DNA from: Planctomycetota bacterium
GTDB taxonomy: Bacteria > Planctomycetota > Planctomycetia > Pirellulales > UBA1268
Length of the DNA stretch: 64,000 nucleotides
Direction: 5' to 3'
Assembly: GCA_016872555.1 (NCBI GenBank)
Contig: VGZO01000001.1
Coordinates: forward strand, 147,451 to 211,450
The notes under the pieces are model-generated. The model was given only the letters and a program-made list of their open reading frames with translations, did no database searches and had not been told where the DNA came from. This document shows, piece after piece, positions 63,696-64,000 of this stretch. Made by a program: the position numbers and the translations under genes. The first letter of the stretch is position 1. Each line of letters begins with the position of its first letter.

Positions 63696-64000
63696 CTTCA
63701 CGTGGACAAAGCCCTCCCTGGCCTTTGTCCACTGTGGCGACCGCGGGAAACGCCGAGGGTTTCCCGGGTCGCCGTCGGCCGCATCCGGCGGCCGAACTGA
63801 CTTCACGTGGACAAAGCCCTCCCTGGCCTTTGTCCACTGTGGCGACCGCGGGAAACGCCGAGGGTTTCCCGGGTCGCCGTCGGCCGCATCCGGCGGCCGA
63901 ACTGACTTCACGTGGACAAAGCCCTCCCTGGCCTTTGTCCACTGTGGCGACCGCGGGAAACGCCGAGGGTTTCCCGGGTCGCCGTCGGCCGCATCCGGCG
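63692..64000 (+). repeat. Tandem array of a 105-bp repeat directly after sod (continues past the window)
   Basis: Units start at 63692, 63797 and 63902, an exact 105-bp period, and the copies look identical by eye; about 2.9 units are visible. Each unit contains three hairpin-capable parts: GTGGACAAAG ... CTTTGTCCAC (10-bp perfect stem, 11-nt loop), GGGAAAC ... GTTTCCC (7-bp stem), and GCCG-CATC-CGGC. The first unit starts at the sod stop codon (cTGACTTCACG). The array continues beyond position 64000, so its total copy number is unknown. A diverged copy lies near 59.7 kb. Confidence 0.92.

Noticed and set aside
63634..63942. A minus-strand frame encoding a repeated 35-residue peptide across the tandem array
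   Set aside because: The 105-bp period is a multiple of three, so any open frame repeats automatically. The diverged copy near 59.7 kb does not keep this reading frame but does keep the hairpin.
63692..64000. Tandem repeats considered as a CRISPR array
   Set aside because: The copies are contiguous with no unique spacers between them, and no cas gene is present in the window.

Overview
The window is high-GC DNA from a planctomycete, probably from the Pirellulales side of the phylum. The main evidence is two tandem pairs of planctomycete-type genes: a twin-arginine-exported DUF1501 protein next to a huge cytochrome-c/DUF1549/DUF1553 (PSD1) protein. The operon content and the many Ala/Arg/Pro-rich hypothetical proteins agree. 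No tRNA, rRNA, CRISPR array or phage genes were seen. Genes lie on both strands in short operons with ATGA or GTGA overlaps.

Layout. At 0-8 kb are the end of trpB, trpA, the first DUF1501/PSD1 pair, an ABC-type ATPase with a degraded active site, and trpE. At 8-17 kb are mcsA-mcsB (protein arginine kinase), coaD, a CobA-HemD fusion, a TPR protein, rpsT, pyrK and an rluB-type pseudouridine synthase. At 17-28 kb are the second DUF1501/PSD1 pair, small envelope proteins, tpx, alaS, recA and a PfkB-type sugar kinase. At 28-33.5 kb is a beta-oxidation operon (FadJ-like protein, thiolase, long-chain acyl-CoA synthetase). At 33.5-36.6 kb is an accessory patch: an IS630-family element inserted at a TA inside an open frame, plus a nucleotidyltransferase-like gene with a small partner. 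At 36.8-38 kb is a thioredoxin-like exported protein.

From 38.1 to 58.6 kb there is a 20-kb acyl-CoA catabolic island: two acyl-CoA synthetases, two acyl-CoA dehydrogenases, two SDRs, an enoyl-CoA hydratase, an SCP-x-type thiolase, a thioesterase, an acyl-CoA carboxyltransferase, an AtuA/DUF1446 protein, an AraC regulator, a FadL-type porin gene broken by an in-frame amber codon, a second outer-membrane protein, and a sulfotransferase-DUF1214 fusion. Its composition resembles the Pseudomonas atu (acyclic terpene utilisation) set, but no biotin-carrying subunit is present. This is the best candidate for an undescribed pathway in the window.

At 58.6-64 kb are a fasciclin protein, gltX, a membrane protein and sod. 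The window ends inside a 105-bp tandem repeat starting at the sod stop codon. A diverged copy near gltX keeps one of its hairpins with changed stem bases. Several promoters (recA, tpx, sod) share a TTGCCC/T -35 hexamer with 16-17 bp spacing. All calls come from reading the sequence; no database search was run.
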